From NCBI RefSeq assembly GCF_964204645.1, contig NC_134033.1, forward strand, positions 4,994,231-5,058,230: DNA of 64,000 nucleotides, in the 5' to 3' direction. The DNA comes from Tubulanus polymorphus. Lineage: Eukaryota; Nemertea; Palaeonemertea; Tubulaniformes; Tubulanidae. Position 1 is the stretch's first letter. Each line of letters begins with the position of its first letter. Both the position numbers and the translations under genes were made by a program. Shown here piece after piece: positions 1 through 13,200 of the stretch. The notes below the pieces were generated by a model that searched no databases, had not been told where the DNA came from, and saw only the letters and a list, made by a program, of their open reading frames with translations.

Positions 1-3000
1 TTTTGGGATGACCATAGTCTCATTTTCTTTATGGTAGCTAGCCTTATCTATTAAAGCCAGGGTGATGCATGATGCATCGGAAATTAGACACTGATAACGA
101 AAACGATTTGAAAATCAGCTCACCTTGTCTGAAGCGTATGACCTGTTTTTGAAGCATATCTATACAGGAAAGAAAGGGGATAAATTAAATTGATATAATT
201 GAATAATCTGTTCGAAGCGATTATGAAATGCAAGATGTAATCTGGTCGACTTACCTGAACAAACCGATGAAGATCTGTTTTCAGTACATGTATTTTCAAT
301 TTGTTGTACATGCATTTCTGTAAATATACCACGAATGGAAATATATAATTATAGTTCTCTAAGTGTCACCATAACTTAACTCATTAATGTTGAATCTAAT
401 TCGATTCTTACTTGATAATCAAATTTTTTCTTCCAATTTTGTATTACTTCAGAAATGAGGAAATTGACGTAATATGTTTTCAGCAAATTATATGGCATGT
501 TGTTTTTGTCTGTGAATTTCTTTATTTCCCGAAAGTAATTAAGTGAAAGTAACACATGAAGACCTACCATCACGACATTTTAACAATTCCGATGGTTCAA
601 GGGATTTTACTTCATCACAACCTACAAGAGATGAGATTTGTAAATTGTTAAGTCTCAATGAATTCTGATAGCAACTCGTAGTGTCCGGAGTTGTTGTAAC
701 ATTGAATTAAATACGTTCCTGTTTGATTGATGGATGATTAACACTTTGTTTTCGATATGATCTCGAAAAGTCGCTCGAAAATATAGAACAAAACAAGAAT
801 GGAATTTGATAAAAATGTAACACTTCACTCAATTCAGATATGATCAACTCGGATATCTTATCACATCTCAATTTGACGTCACTCAAGTTGGACACATGTC
901 TACCACCACTTAAGGTCGGAAAGTATAATCAGGGAAGTGTGACACACTTCCCTGGTATAATCAACTACTAGAGAGCATTCTACTGTATTCTAAGTCATAT
1001 AATGAACTCAAACCACTCGAATCACTCTTGGAGAATAACAAACATATCACCAGCGGAGGTGTGGAAGAGACCTCACTTATTTCACAAAGGCAAAATTGGT
1101 GTTATTTTTACACTCTAATACAGCTCGGAATAATGATATCTTAAACAATACATACCATTAGTTGAATCACCGAGGGCAGTGTTTAAGTGGAGTCCATGGA
1201 AAGGATCTTGTTCTAAATAGAAATAATACATTTCAAATTAAGAATTTATTTCAATGATTATATTAATAATGACATTTTTTATAATTTGTATAATAATTCA
1301 AGTCGCGGCATGTAATTCCATGCGATTATTGACCTATGTAATTCCAGCATTTATTTCGATATAGAACAACCCGGGGCTGATGTTATGGGCGGATTCATTT
1401 TAAAAAAGGGCCTTGCGAAAATTAAAGCAATAGGGTATGGGCGGCCATCCCCGCCAAACAGAAGTTTAGGTCATCACGTGAAGGATAAACTCAAAAATTG
1501 AAGTATAATGTAGTATCGTGGGGGATAAACTCATAACGTGACAGATCAACTCAGCTACCTTCCCTTTGAGCCAAAATGTAATGTGATGGCCGATCCAGTA
1601 CGAAGTAACATTTCAAAACATCTACTGTTAACGAAAAATTCCCCGAACTCTTGAGTCGGTATTCGATAGAATTAGAACAGAGAATAGGCGGAGTCTACTG
1701 TAGGCAATGACGTGCATTCTGAGCGTACTTTTGCAATGTAATATAGACAAATAATTCGCAATCAAAATTCATGGATCCAGCAAACTACTTGTTATAAATG
1801 TTTATAATAAGTAGCTTGAAAAATTCCACCCCTTTCATGTTTTCATTAAATGCTTACTCGGAGAGTTCTTCTGGGTGTCAATAATGAAACCTCACCATTG
1901 AATGTATAGATGTCGTTCGTTTCAAAAGTGTCATCAGAAGTACTTTTTTCATGGCGTATTGGACTTTTATTACCTGTAAAAATTTAAAATCAATCTCATG
2001 TTGAATATACAATCGATATAAACATTATCTCACGTTAGTTATTGCCGCGTAGTTGGTTTGGATTTTGTCGTTGCGGTTTATTTTTCGACCTAAGTGTATT
2101 GCATTTTCTTAAACCGAGATTAGAGTGAAAACGTGTATCTATTTACACGTCTATAATTGCGAATCGTAACTAAAACGCTGCATCTATAAAAGGCTACGCT
2201 GAGCCTGTTATCCGCTTTAGTAATGTTTGATTACTTGATAATCAGCAAGACATCATTGATTAACAAAATGATGTAATAATAGCCTTTACTTGGGAATTTG
2301 ACGCCAACGTCGGATGGCAACGGCGGATCTTGGCTCTGATTCAGTGAGGAATGCCCCCCCCCCAAGAATAGGGCATATCGTGATAAAAAGGGGACCCCGA
2401 AAAAAAACCAATAGACAAAAATTAACAGTTTTCTTTAGAAATACTTATGAATTTAAACTTCTTTTGGTATCAATATTTCTCGTTTACTCGTAAATTTTCA
2501 GCGCAACTTGATAATAATGTCTAGAAGGGGACCCCCGGCCTGCACTCTCTCATTGGAACCACGCCTGGAGAGAGGGTTACAGGGCGAGAGAGGTGATCAG
2601 TATATTTGAGAGTTTCTAATGAGCGTCTGTTATGATAACGGCTGAAGGTTTTAGGTCACACGTGGCCTGTGTTGACCACTAGACTGGATAAACTAAAAAT
2701 AGAAAATTCGCGCTTTGGAAAAGTTCGTTAGCTTTTAATTTTAAGTCTTCTAGTTACACCCACACGATTTCCGTCGAGAGTTCGAGCACAAATATTACAA
2801 TGAAGTGATTTCATCAAATACAAATTTAGTGACTCAAGGGAAGGCTCAAAACTTCTGGAATCAGTCCCACACGTGGTATCTTATTTATCTAAACGTTTTG
2901 TTTATGTTAATCATATATTTGTAGCTTTGTAAACCAGGCCATTTCACGCCTTTTTGATAATGTTAGCTATTAGTAGTTACTATGTAGCACGTGTATCTTT

Positions 3001-4318
3001 GTGTGCACTAGCAAAGAACCCATCCCGGTGGAGGCCACTGGTGGCGGTATGATACTATCAGTGAGCCTAAAAATAAACGACTGCGACTATGCCGTATAAT
3101 GTTATAAGTCATTGAAGCAGTGGTGATATGTTTTCCGTGTTTATCGCAGTTCCCGCATTTCTTTGGACTGACAAAATTGGCGTTTGATATATCAAACAGA
3201 TAGCTATATGCAAAAAGTCGCTAAGATAAATCACGGACTCTAAAACGAATAAATACATTATCTCCACTAACATGAGGCAGATGAAGCGGGTTCAGGTCAC
3301 ACGCGTATCTGCCGGCAAGCACACGATGGTTCGACCACACAACTTTTTGAAGCTCGATTTCTCAATTATTGTTGACCCGGTTGGCAAAATAAATAAAATT
3401 TGTGTCTTAATTTTTGTTCACACACACACACAACACCAGCTGAGCGTAGATGCAGCAGTGCATTGACCCATACATGGATGAACAAGAAATCATAATCAAA
3501 AATATGATTGTCGATAAACGAAATCAGTCATCAAGTACTACGGATATCAATTAAAATGAGTATCATTATATCAACTATGTGAGAGTCACTGAAGTTGATT
3601 CGATACGATTTTTATCAAAGGTTTAGTCTTTTTATTGTAGAAATATATTGCCTTCTCTTACCAGAAAGGAAGACTATTAAAAATGCGCCAGATTGGCTAG
3701 ATTTTTCTCTAGCCAATATAGAAGTATTTCTCTCGACTAGTCGAGACGAGAGTTGTGTCGAGGAAAATCGGGCGTAACAAAGTCGAGGAGTCGAGAGTAA
3801 TCTAACCAATCAACATACAGCATATTCGCGCGCATTTTGACACAACTTTGTTTATTTTTCTATCAGAAGTTGAGAAATCGAGAATTTGAGACAACTCAAT
3901 TTCTCTTCAAAAAGTCGAGTGTGTGATGCTAGGTTTACACACACACACGTGTACATTCTAAACTGATCTACGTAATCAAATATGAAATTTTTCTGTTATT
4001 ATCTAAATTGTGGATACTTTTCCAAAACTAAAAGAGATCATTTTTCGACTTTCTGGCATATTTTTCTAACCTTCCAATCATCTCAATGTAAATAAAGATA
4101 ATTATTATTCATTATTCTATATCAAACAAATGCCAGTATTACTGTGTCCGAATAAAGCGAGGTTCCCTTTTATATAATGAGATCACATCGTCGAAAACTC
4201 AGGCGATTTTTAGATCTATTGAATATATTTCTAGATCTCGGTTATTGTCATTTTTCCCATTGTAGAATCTCTCATTTCATGCTTATGTTACTAGATACAA
4301 AATCTTAAGGTAACTTAC
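1..4318. other. Non-coding stretch without a recognisable gene
   Basis: Only short open frames without family motifs are seen. The stretch is AT-rich with homopolymer C and A runs near 2350-2400. A cluster of short inverted repeats at 3690-3920 is listed separately. Between about 2290 and 2580 there are G/C-run-bordered segments (GGCGGATCT near 2320, GGGGACCCC near 2391) that resemble ends of transposon remnants, but no clean pair of termini was found. Confidence 0.5.
3690..3920. repeat. Cluster of short inverted repeats and palindromes
   Basis: A 9-bp inverted repeat, TTGGCTAGA / TCTAGCCAA, spans about 3691-3716. A perfect 16-bp palindrome, TCTCGACTAGTCGAGA, lies at 3731-3746. Further GTCGAG / CTCGAC words recur to about 3920. 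The density of dyad symmetry suggests the remnant of a fold-back or inverted-repeat element. No target-site duplication was recognised. Confidence 0.4.
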
Positions 4319-4690
4319 GAGAATCCTCTAATAACAATTCATTAAACGCCTTCACAAATTCTGATCTCGAGTTCACTGTCCGCTTTAAACATTCGGGGAG
4401 GTTTTCGGTGATCAACTGGGACAGCTTGTAGCGCTTTGTGGTATTCGAAGTCGAAATCTGTGGAAAAAAGGTTGCGTTATAGAGCTCTGTTCACGTTCAC
4501 TGTAAGAGAAGCGAAATTTGAACTTACATACCTTCACCCATCCAATCGAGCCGGCTTGTTTTATGTCTTTTATATGTACAGAGATATCGTTGTCATTAAC
4601 CAACCATGCGTCGTTTCCGTGAAACGTAAACCCCACGGTCCTTCGACGTTTATATTGCGATCCATCTTCACGTTCGTTTTATTTTCGGAT
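4319..4690 (-). CDS. Two unrecognised coding exons (partial gene)
   Basis: On the minus strand an exon ending at 4532 carries the peptide GFTFHGNDAWLVNDNDISVH and ends ..GSIGWVK at a GTATGT donor. A second exon, 4457 down to 4319, begins after a pyrimidine-rich CAG and reads ISTSNTTKRYKLSQLITENL, then ..LPECLKRTVNSRSEF, ending at a GTAAGT donor. The two join in phase 0 without a stop; the second exon ends in phase 1, so more exons should lie at lower coordinates or beyond the window. I do not recognise the family. The upstream border is uncertain: the best acceptor, near 4690, puts an in-frame TAA close to the exon start, so the true acceptor is elsewhere or the gene is damaged. Splice signals and protein-like composition support coding; function is unknown. 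Confidence 0.45.
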
Positions 4691-4869
4691 ACTGAAAAAA
4701 TATAATAGTAGATATAAAAGGTTCATCCTCTGGAAATCCTATTTCAATGTCTTTGCTATCGGGAAAAACATTTGTATTTCATTTCATCGTTTTTGTTGAA
4801 GAAGAGCAGTTGTTAAAATACAATACATGGGTGTGTTTAGGAGTAGGCCTAGTGATGATTTTAACAACA

Positions 4870-5433
4870 AGCCCATAGCCAGGGGGGGGGGGTTGTCCGT
4901 TCGAACGAACGCCCCTTTATAGGAAATGCCCTTAGTGATTTCGGTAATTTTTTCAGCCAACTTGTTACGAATTATTACACGCTTTATTACACTTGTTTGA
5001 GGTCAATTGATCATCGCTTTTGCGCATCAATCGAAACACTACTGCCTGAGCTATCGAATATGTAAAAGGGTTCAGAGGCACCACTTGAGATGTTCAGTGT
5101 AGGCCACATCCTACCAGCGACTCAGCAACAGATTCAAATTCACCAGCTGTTGCAAAAATATACGCGGGAAAAAACCTAAGACGAATGTAGTTAGCAAACA
5201 TTTTAATTTGAACTATTGAACATCCAGAGTTACTTCTATTAGCGGTGAATAAATGTCATTCTCACATTTCAAATGGTTATACTGAAATGCATTTGTTTTT
5301 TTTGTATTGTTTGTGGAATAACTACAGAATTCTGTTTTTAAGCACACGATGCTCGCTTTCCTGGGATACAAAACATGCAGAAGTGCCCTTTTTATAATTC
5401 AAACAACGCCCATTTCAAAATCCGGGCTACGGG
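4870..5433. mobile_element. Probable short inverted-repeat element remnant
   Basis: The left border starts CCCATAGCCAGG followed by a G run. The right border, read on the opposite strand, starts CCCGTAGCCCGGATTTTG. The two ends are similar over about 12 bases in inverted orientation and enclose about 560 bp of non-coding sequence. No target duplication could be assigned, so borders are approximate. Confidence 0.35.
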
Positions 5434-5967
5434 TTTGAAGAAGGCACGATATTGATAACCCATTTACACGGACTTGGTCATTCAAAAGTCTGTTAGACTT
5501 ATATCAGTATCGATACTAAAACCCGTTAATTATAACTAAGTATAGATAAAATCTTACCTTCGAATAGAAGAATAAGTAAATTCTGCTGCTCAGCTCCAAA
5601 CGGATATGCTCACTCGATAAAACCTATCGTGCGAATGATTCTGATAACGCGTTGACCTACAACGACTGCACAAACTGACAGCAGGATGCACTGTTTTCGC
5701 TCAGCATCTGCTACCATCCGCCGCAGTTCGGTAGCTTTGTATATTTTCTGTTCTTGACCTTTTCTCACATATGCGTGTTTGGACCGCAAATCTTGGTGTT
5801 GGACATTCCAATGTAAAACGTTTCTTCGCGCATAAGCGGTAAAAGCGATTAATTGTTTCCAGATTACGCATATCATATAGGCCTCTGAGTTTAATCAAAA
5901 GCTTTTACACAATGTCCAGTCACGTATAGAAGAGCAAATTAAAGTACATCTCATAGTTTTAGTTCTC
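5434..5967. other. Intergenic stretch with one weak minus-strand open frame
   Basis: An open frame on the minus strand (about 5700-5898) contains RFYRLCAKKRFTLECPTPRF, which looks protein-like, but no splice structure or family could be assigned. It could be a decayed exon of the unidentified gene at 4.3-4.7 kb. Otherwise nothing is seen. Confidence 0.25.
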
Positions 5968-6444
5968 AAATGCAGGCGCGGATCCAGACTATCGCACATG
6001 CAGCACGTGCGGTAGTTGCAGTTTTCAAATGCCCTTGAAAAATTTATGTTTCGAGGAAAAAGTTAAATAAAAGGGCACACAATTTGTGCGCCATAATAAG
6101 TAATTGCCTTTCTGTACTAGGCCTAAAGCAAAATGTGAATGAAATTGCCCAAATCAAAAAAGGCAATCTAAGGCATTTTCCTTTACTCAAAAGGGCACTA
6201 TTACAAAATAGACATTATTGTTGCTCTATAAATTCAATTGAAAAAGGGTAAATTTCGCCAAAAATCTAAAAAAGGCACAAGCAAATTGAATGTGAAGACA
6301 GATTTAGTGGCATGATACCAATAAATGGCACTCAAACTCAAACTCGCTAGTTGGGCATTAATACTGGCCCTTTTCAAAGTTGGTGCCCTTTTTTCACCGT
6401 GCAGTAAGTCGTCACTGAATGCCCCTGGATCCAGGCCTGAAATG
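5968..6444. mobile_element. MITE-like element with 15-bp terminal inverted repeats
   Basis: The left end (5973) reads CAGGCGCGGATCCAG. The right end (6439), on the other strand, reads CAGGCCTGGATCCAG: 13 of 15 bases match. The 5-bp word AAATG directly flanks both ends (5968-5972 and 6440-6444), consistent with a target-site duplication. The 467-bp interior is non-coding and contains several AAAGGGCAC-type words. No transposase is present, so the element is non-autonomous. The superfamily is not certain, because CAGGGGCGGATCCAG-type ends are typical of several cut-and-paste families. Confidence 0.55.
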
Positions 6445-7106
6445 GACAGTCACAAAGATTTAAATCATCTTTCGCTTTTGGGGCTAGATTTCTTTTAGTC
6501 ACAGGAAACACATATTATATATTGGTGGTATCTGATGGATCGTGAACGTTTCTCAAATGAACAGCGCACAGCGTTTTGAATTTCAGATAAACTGTTAAAA
6601 CGGTTTAACTCACTTTGTCAATGCAAATATCTTTGTGGCCAAAATGAAACTCACTGACGTGTATTTTCAATATTGTTTGTCCACCCCCCGTCCTTCACGT
6701 CATGTTCGTTAAGGCCGAGCGAGCTTCGCCCTTCGTCAGTTTAACATTAACATTTTTTATGAACCCCCTCCAGGAAAAACCATGGATCCGCGCCTGTGTC
6801 TGTCTGTATAAACGCGGTCAGAGTATGCTTACGCCATTTGAATCCATGCATACAATGAGAAATATGGATATCACAATTTTAATAAAAGCTGCAAGATATT
6901 TATATACTTAGGTGAACTCCACAATTTTTAGATATCCGAAACATTGCCCCCCAGTTCCAATCCTCACTGCCCAAGTCTATTGCCTAACCAATGTGACAAT
7001 ATTATCAGCAGGCCTAATGGTTGGCTGGATTTGAAACCCCCCCCCCCCCCCCCCACTCTCGTCAGCAAAAGTTCCACTCTGGACTCAATCGAAAATAAAA
7101 CATGTC
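6445..7106. other. Intergenic stretch, no gene
   Basis: It contains another element terminus on the same theme (CCATGGATCCGCGCCTG near 6781-6797) whose partner end was not found, and a C run near 7036-7054. No coding region is supported. Confidence 0.4.
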
Positions 7107-7523
7107 GGGATCAGGGGTGGATCGAGGACTTTTGTAGGGGTTGAGTCCGGGAAAGTAAAAAGGAACCATATTAAATGTTACTGTAATGACGATGCAACAC
7201 GCACAACGACATTACATAGACATCCGACTGTTAGGGGCTACTCGACTATAGAAACGTTTTGAAAATTTGAGAAGAATGTGTTGTAAGATTTCCACGAAGT
7301 TGAACAATGAAATCCATGATAATAATCGTAACATACACAACACCACGACCACAATCACAATACCATCGTATATTCATCATTTTGCACTTCTGTTTGTGTG
7401 CTAATTCACCATAATTTAAAAATGGTCACTTAGGATTTCTTGGAGTAGACGTTTGTAGGGACCTTCCAATTTATGGAGGGGGGATACGGACCCCTTCGGA
7501 CCCCTCTCAATCCGCCCGGCCTG
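7107..7523. mobile_element. Second MITE-like remnant with GGATC-type ends
   Basis: The left end reads CAGGGGTGGATCGAG. The right end, on the other strand, reads CAGGCCGGGCGGATTGAG. These resemble the termini of the element at 5973-6439. No flanking duplication is clear, and there is no coding capacity. Confidence 0.35.
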
Positions 7524-8129
7524 AGGATCACCGCCATAAATCTTTATCATCGACAAGGCTGATTTTATTTCTTTAATCTTTAGTATAGTGCATCTCTCTG
7601 GTTATATTACGGTTGTTTTTTTGTGCGCAACTATATTCATAACTCTGAATAGTTAAGTAACTACGGGGAATCACAAAACCTATCTTCAGAGCATGGACAT
7701 TCAAACATTCTCTGGAGTAGTCAAAACTGTTTCAAAAGTTTAGGACAAAATTAATTCATTCAGATTTCATTTCATTCCGTCAATTATGCAACACTCCAAC
7801 TTGATATAATCGAAAATATGAAATGAAGGAGACACGCGTCGTAGCCGTTGTTATGTAACTATAATCAATATTTTATTCAGATTAAACACGTGGAAATTTA
7901 GAATCTAATACTGCCTTCGGGTCACTTGCACAACACTTGCTACAAAAACATAGCCATGCGCTCTCCTTATGTGCTTACTTCATCGGCCTTCAAGGTTTTG
8001 AGTTCTTTTCCATTGAATAAATTAGCTTGAACTTAAACTAGTCGAGTTCAAAGACAGTCTTTTATAAAAAATAGATGCACACTATAAACCTATGGCATGT
8101 GGTCTATAGAAAAGTCGTTATCTCCAGAA
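7524..8129. other. Intergenic stretch, nothing recognised
   Basis: AT-rich sequence without a supported open frame, repeat or RNA gene. Confidence 0.4.
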
Positions 8130-8520
8130 GGCGGACTCGACGAACGTAACCGGGTGTTTGAACATCTCCGAATCACCAAATCGCCGAATTCGGTTGAAAT
8201 TCAGTAGGATACATTGATTAATGCAATTTGTTAACATTTTTACCGCTATAGTGAAACAAACTTGTTACTAAGTGCGTTTAAAAAGTACGTTGGGGAATTC
8301 ATCGTTCACGGTTTAGAAATGTTATTCGTGTTACCTGTTAGGACTAATATTTCATACCCAATGTATAAATATAAGTGTGGCCATGCGACGGTCAATGCAC
8401 AAAACTGTATCCAATATAAAGTCCAACGGGGCCTGGCGCGGATCTAGTTTTAGAATACGGATCATCTTTCTATCTAAATAGCAAATTTATATTTTGTATT
8501 TATTTATTTTAACCGGCTTC
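8130..8520. repeat. Dispersed repeat, copy 1
   Basis: This segment aligns by eye with 9775-10230. Shared words include ACATTTTTACCG, GAATTCATCGTTC and the pair GTGTGGCCATGCGA / GTGTGCCCATGCGA. It begins with CCGAATCACCAAATCGCCGA-type sequence. The two copies are clearly diverged, so this is an old interspersed repeat. Confidence 0.5.
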
Positions 8521-8549
8521 AAAACTAACATAAGCATTTCTGTACATTT

Positions 8550-8553
<4 letters not shown>

Positions 8554-8611
<58 letters not shown>
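8554..8611. repeat. (TA)n microsatellite
   Basis: Uninterrupted TA dinucleotides over about 58 bases. The YI repeats of open frames through it are an artefact of the microsatellite. Confidence 0.95.
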
Positions 8612-8614
<3 letters not shown>

Positions 8615-9774
8615 TGATTTTAAAGATAGATACTGATTTTTCCCGTATCGATATTTTGAATAGACGCAAACATTTGAACGTAAGCTGTTCAAAACTGCAT
8701 AACCGCAAATTTGGCTTTTTTCCTCATAATCAACTGTTATATCTAGATCTATTTGGACCTTGAATTATATCCGTTTAAGTTTATCTCATTTACCGTTAAC
8801 TCCTGCCCTAAACCCATAAAAGGATGGTTTCTTATTATCTGGTGTTAAGTATAAACAAGGACTTCAAACTAGTTTTTCAAATGATATCTAGTCTACCGTT
8901 TTCGGAGTGATGATTGGTCCTCATTTTTTAGAATAGCGTTCTGTGTCCGAGGCCAATCTCATTTATAAACTACAGTTAATGGCGGATTTGAAATATGTTA
9001 CTTGCTTTTCAATCCGCTCAAAGCTGACTAGATCAATCGCATGCATCGTAGATATATGCTAATGTCATATACCGATAAACCGATGATCGAATGAATAATG
9101 AATAATAGTCAGAGTGTATTCATGTCAATCTTACAACTCTTCTTCAATTCACTTTCAATGTGTGGCAGATATTATATCAATTTGTGCGTGCAGGATCTGG
9201 TTCCTTCAGGAACTTTCAATTTATTGAATCAAATTCTCAAAAGTAATATTTAATCTCGAACTGGATGGAACTGGTGTCACGGTGTATCTTCAGCAGCTCT
9301 GAATTTCGATTTGAAAAAAATTTAAGATTCTTTTATAACAATCCCGATCAGAAAATGATTCTAAATCCCGGCAAGAAAAAAGGGTAGCATTCAATTATGA
9401 AATGCGAGTTCGACAGTTTATTGATTCGTTGATGAAAACTTTTTAGTGGAGTTCGAGTTATGCCTTTTTTGTTTTTGAATGTCATTTGGTTTCTTTCTCA
9501 GTAATAAACAACAATGTTCGCGTAGCTTTGAGATGGCTGAGACCTGTCAAATGAAGCAACACGTGTGTATGTGTACTTTAGTCTCGCTTGTAGTTTTCAC
9601 AGGGATTAGTCAGACCATATGGCCCGTTACTATGTTGTATAGCTGACCTGATATCTAAATCTGTTTTCGTAAAAGTTCCCTGGTTTGCTGGGATGATGGG
9701 AATAGTTCGTATGCGTGCACAGGTTTCTTTCCGAGGCTCCAATAATGTTCATCTGGCACATACGTACCAGGCAG
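8612..9774. other. Intergenic stretch, nothing recognised
   Basis: No supported gene, RNA or repeat. Confidence 0.4.
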
Positions 9775-10283
9775 GGTTGTTAAGTTTGAACTTCGCCGAA
9801 TTACCAGATCGTCGAATCACCGATTTCATTTGAAATTCAATTAAATACACTGATTAATTAGATTCATTGACGGGACATTTTTACCGGTAAAATGAAGTTA
9901 TTTCTCAGTGCGTTTTAAAGCACTTGGTGAATTCATCGTTCGCGGCTTAAAATATGTTAATATTTTATATCCATATGTATATGTATATATAAATATATAT
10001 ATAAATATTAGTGTGCCCATGCGAGGGGATACAACAATGTATCAAGTCCAGCCGGGAAAATCTTCCCTAGGATAATTTAGTCTTTTAAATCAAGAAATTC
10101 CTTAGTTTGAGCTAAACTACCACTATTGCAGCAATACAACACATCTATCATTATGTCGTATCTAGTTTTGATAGTCGGATCGTCCTAATCTCAATAGAAA
10201 ATTTCATTTTGCATTTGTTTGTCTACTAATTGATTAAATAATCAAAATGCCTTGATCGAATTTGGTGATTCGTCGGCGAGTCA
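9775..10283. repeat. Dispersed repeat, copy 2, with inverted ends
   Basis: It is homologous to 8130-8520. The left end contains TTCGCCGAATTACCAGATCG. The right end (about 10258-10283), read on the other strand, contains CTCGCCGACGAATCACCAAA. The ends are therefore inverted relatives, which suggests a roughly 500-bp non-autonomous inverted-repeat transposon. A short TA-rich insert near 9970-10005 distinguishes it from copy 1. Confidence 0.45.
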
Positions 10284-13200
10284 GAAAAGCGATCAGGAAG
10301 CGTCTACCACAGTTTCGATAGATTTCCTTTGATAACATTTTGAACATTAACACTCTACTCGTAATTACAATTTACTGATACTCTATGTATAATTTGGTGG
10401 AAATTGTTCGAACGGATTTTAACTTAAAATGCGTATTACTTTGCTTTGTTCTTTTAATAAAATATTTATGATAGGGAGCTTAAATGACACAGAAATTTCC
10501 TGTTTGTAGCAATTGCATTAATCACTTGAATATCTTGTCTGACGCACAGCCGTATTAGAAATAGATCAAAAAACAAAATACGTTAATCATCGAGTCCCAT
10601 ATTTGCTAAGTTGGAATATGTATCAGCTACAACGTTTCAGTTGCACCGCTCACCGCTTAAAATGGCCTGCTATCGCCCATGAATTGACGACGGGCTTTTG
10701 AATCAGATCATGGACATTAACTAATTTATACGTCTACGATCAGATTGACCTCGGACAGTCAAAGATATTTCATCATTCTTCTAACTACACCATATGAGAG
10801 TCTGGGGGATGTTTGCAGTTTGGATAAAATAAGATGTTTGATTCTTTATCAAAAAGTTCTTGAAAACAGATTCAGAGCGCGTACAAAATGTGTCAAACTT
10901 AAGTGGATAAACCGTAAACGATGTACAAATAATTATATGTATCGTTAACATCATCGAGGAAAGGAATTGTTCCATCTTAGATTAATCGGACTGAATCAGT
11001 CTGATTACTCCGAGGTTCCATCAATTTGAATTCACTGGTGAATACTATAGAGTAACTGGTGTATTTAGTATAACAAACCTATTCCAATTTGGATAGTGCT
11101 CACATCCACAGGAACCCGCGAGTAAGATTTTTATAGTTGCATTACTTGCCCCTTCTAAGTATCTGAGAAGTTACACTTGCTAGAAAAGGTCTTGCCAACC
11201 TCCAAAAAGTAGTCACATGGAAGGTCTCGACTACAGATATGGCCGCGGGTCTAAGGGTCGGATTCTGCTCGCGGGGGTCTATGGTCCAATTTTAAGCATT
11301 GCATATTTAGATTAGACCCCCTTATATCTGCCTGTGAAGTTTCAGGGCCCGGTCCGTAATATATGGTCGCTTTTAGTTTTCGCATATAATTTTTTCGATC
11401 GCTATATTAAAATATTGTCCATAATGGAACGTTTTGCCTCCATCGCTAGAATTCACGGAGCGCTAATTATAAAAATAATGAAATGTCTAATAGCGAAAGT
11501 AAGCAGTTTTTTTTGCTTTTGAGTATATCGTCAAATTTAAAATGTGTGTATGATTTAGTAATTTGTTACATATTATTACTTTCATGAATATAGATTGAAT
11601 ATGAACGATATAACAGTAACAGTAATAATAATCACGCGAATTTCATTAGGGTTTTCTGTGATGTAACAGAAAACCTTAATTATTCCTTTATGCCTCAGTG
11701 ATCATATGTAAACGGAAGAATAGTCTTGATTGAGTTGATTGAGAGAAATGTGATAATGTACATTATGTATTTCAGATAAAAAGAACAATATCCAGTTCGC
11801 GTTTTTTTTCACAGCTAGAATTCATTTTACTAAGACTTGTCTAAACCAATACTTAAATCGAATCCCACTTTGTCTAAACTTATTCATCACCAACAGAGAC
11901 ATCTCCACAACTACAACATTGGTTTGATAAACACAGCGAAATATAAACTCAAGAAATATAAGGAGTCCACATACTTCGGTATCAAAATATGTTTTCGATC
12001 AAGGTTTAATAAAGTGTGGTCGTATTCTTCATTTCTCAGGTCGAAACAGACCCGACAAAAACTAATTCTAAAACAGTAGTATTCAAAAAAAATGTCTTAG
12101 TGTGTTGATCTAAATATAATTTGCTGTAGTAACGCACGTTCAGAAAATCTCAACACCGTCAATGCAGTAATTCTACTTTTTCTTACGTTTCAAATTGTGT
12201 CTCAGTTCATGTTTCGATATTTTAGTAACCTCATAGGGTAGGAAAATGGGATTTCTTGTCACTTTGATACGTAATGGAATTTCAGCGGCAAAATCTGGAA
12301 AATGTTATTGGCATAAAACAAAACAATGCATCAGCTAGAAAGAAATAATTTTCTTTCAAATTGACCGATGAAGTCAGTAGTTGTTTCAACATCTGTTGTT
12401 TTTATTACTTCTAAAACGTCGGAATTGAAGACTCTTCAAATTGACATATATTCGATGTTATTCTCACATCTATAAAGTGACTTCGATTGGGCAATATCTG
12501 GAGATTTCAACTTCCACCTGTTTTACATAAAATGTATGAGCATGGATGTATAATCCAGGCCAGTGATACGATACGCCTACGGGTGGTGATGAGTTATATC
12601 GGTACATTTACATATCTAGCGTATGCGCGGGCTGTTTTGAATTCGCAGTGAGTTGTATGGAGATCGTGAACGAAGGGAGATTGGATTCGAGCCGCCGTAT
12701 CATTTAGTTTCTCCGGATCGGGATTAAGGATTGACACGAATTTAATACTTATAGTTTGAGGTAAGTAACTTTTTCGCTTATTACTTATATATTTTAAACA
12801 AGAATATTTCCTCTATCGAAGGAAGGCGACACAATGAGTAGCTATTACACATCTCCTATTCTTATCTTCACTCATGCACTCTTAGTTAGGCAAAGGGCTA
12901 AGTGGAATTTCTATTTTAATAGGAACATAAGCATAAAGGCCCGACCGTTCAACATACGACACTTTTTGATGACCTAATGCATGTCGCGGGAGGTCTGTTT
13001 TGCAATAATGAACCTCAATTGTTACTCATAAAAATGTACAATTCTCCTCTTATTACAGGAGCGTGGATACTTTAGGCCACCGGCTCCGAAAATGAAAGTG
13101 TCTGTAAAAGAATAAACGCGCAGCCATATAGTAGTTGATATTTAATGCAGCCCCAGTTATTCAAAATGAGATATTTTATATAGGCAATAATAAGAACTTG

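Noticed and set aside
12600-12770. Possible 5' untranslated exon with GGTAAGTAA donor
   Set aside because: Only a donor-like site and composition shift; no downstream exon could be linked to it.
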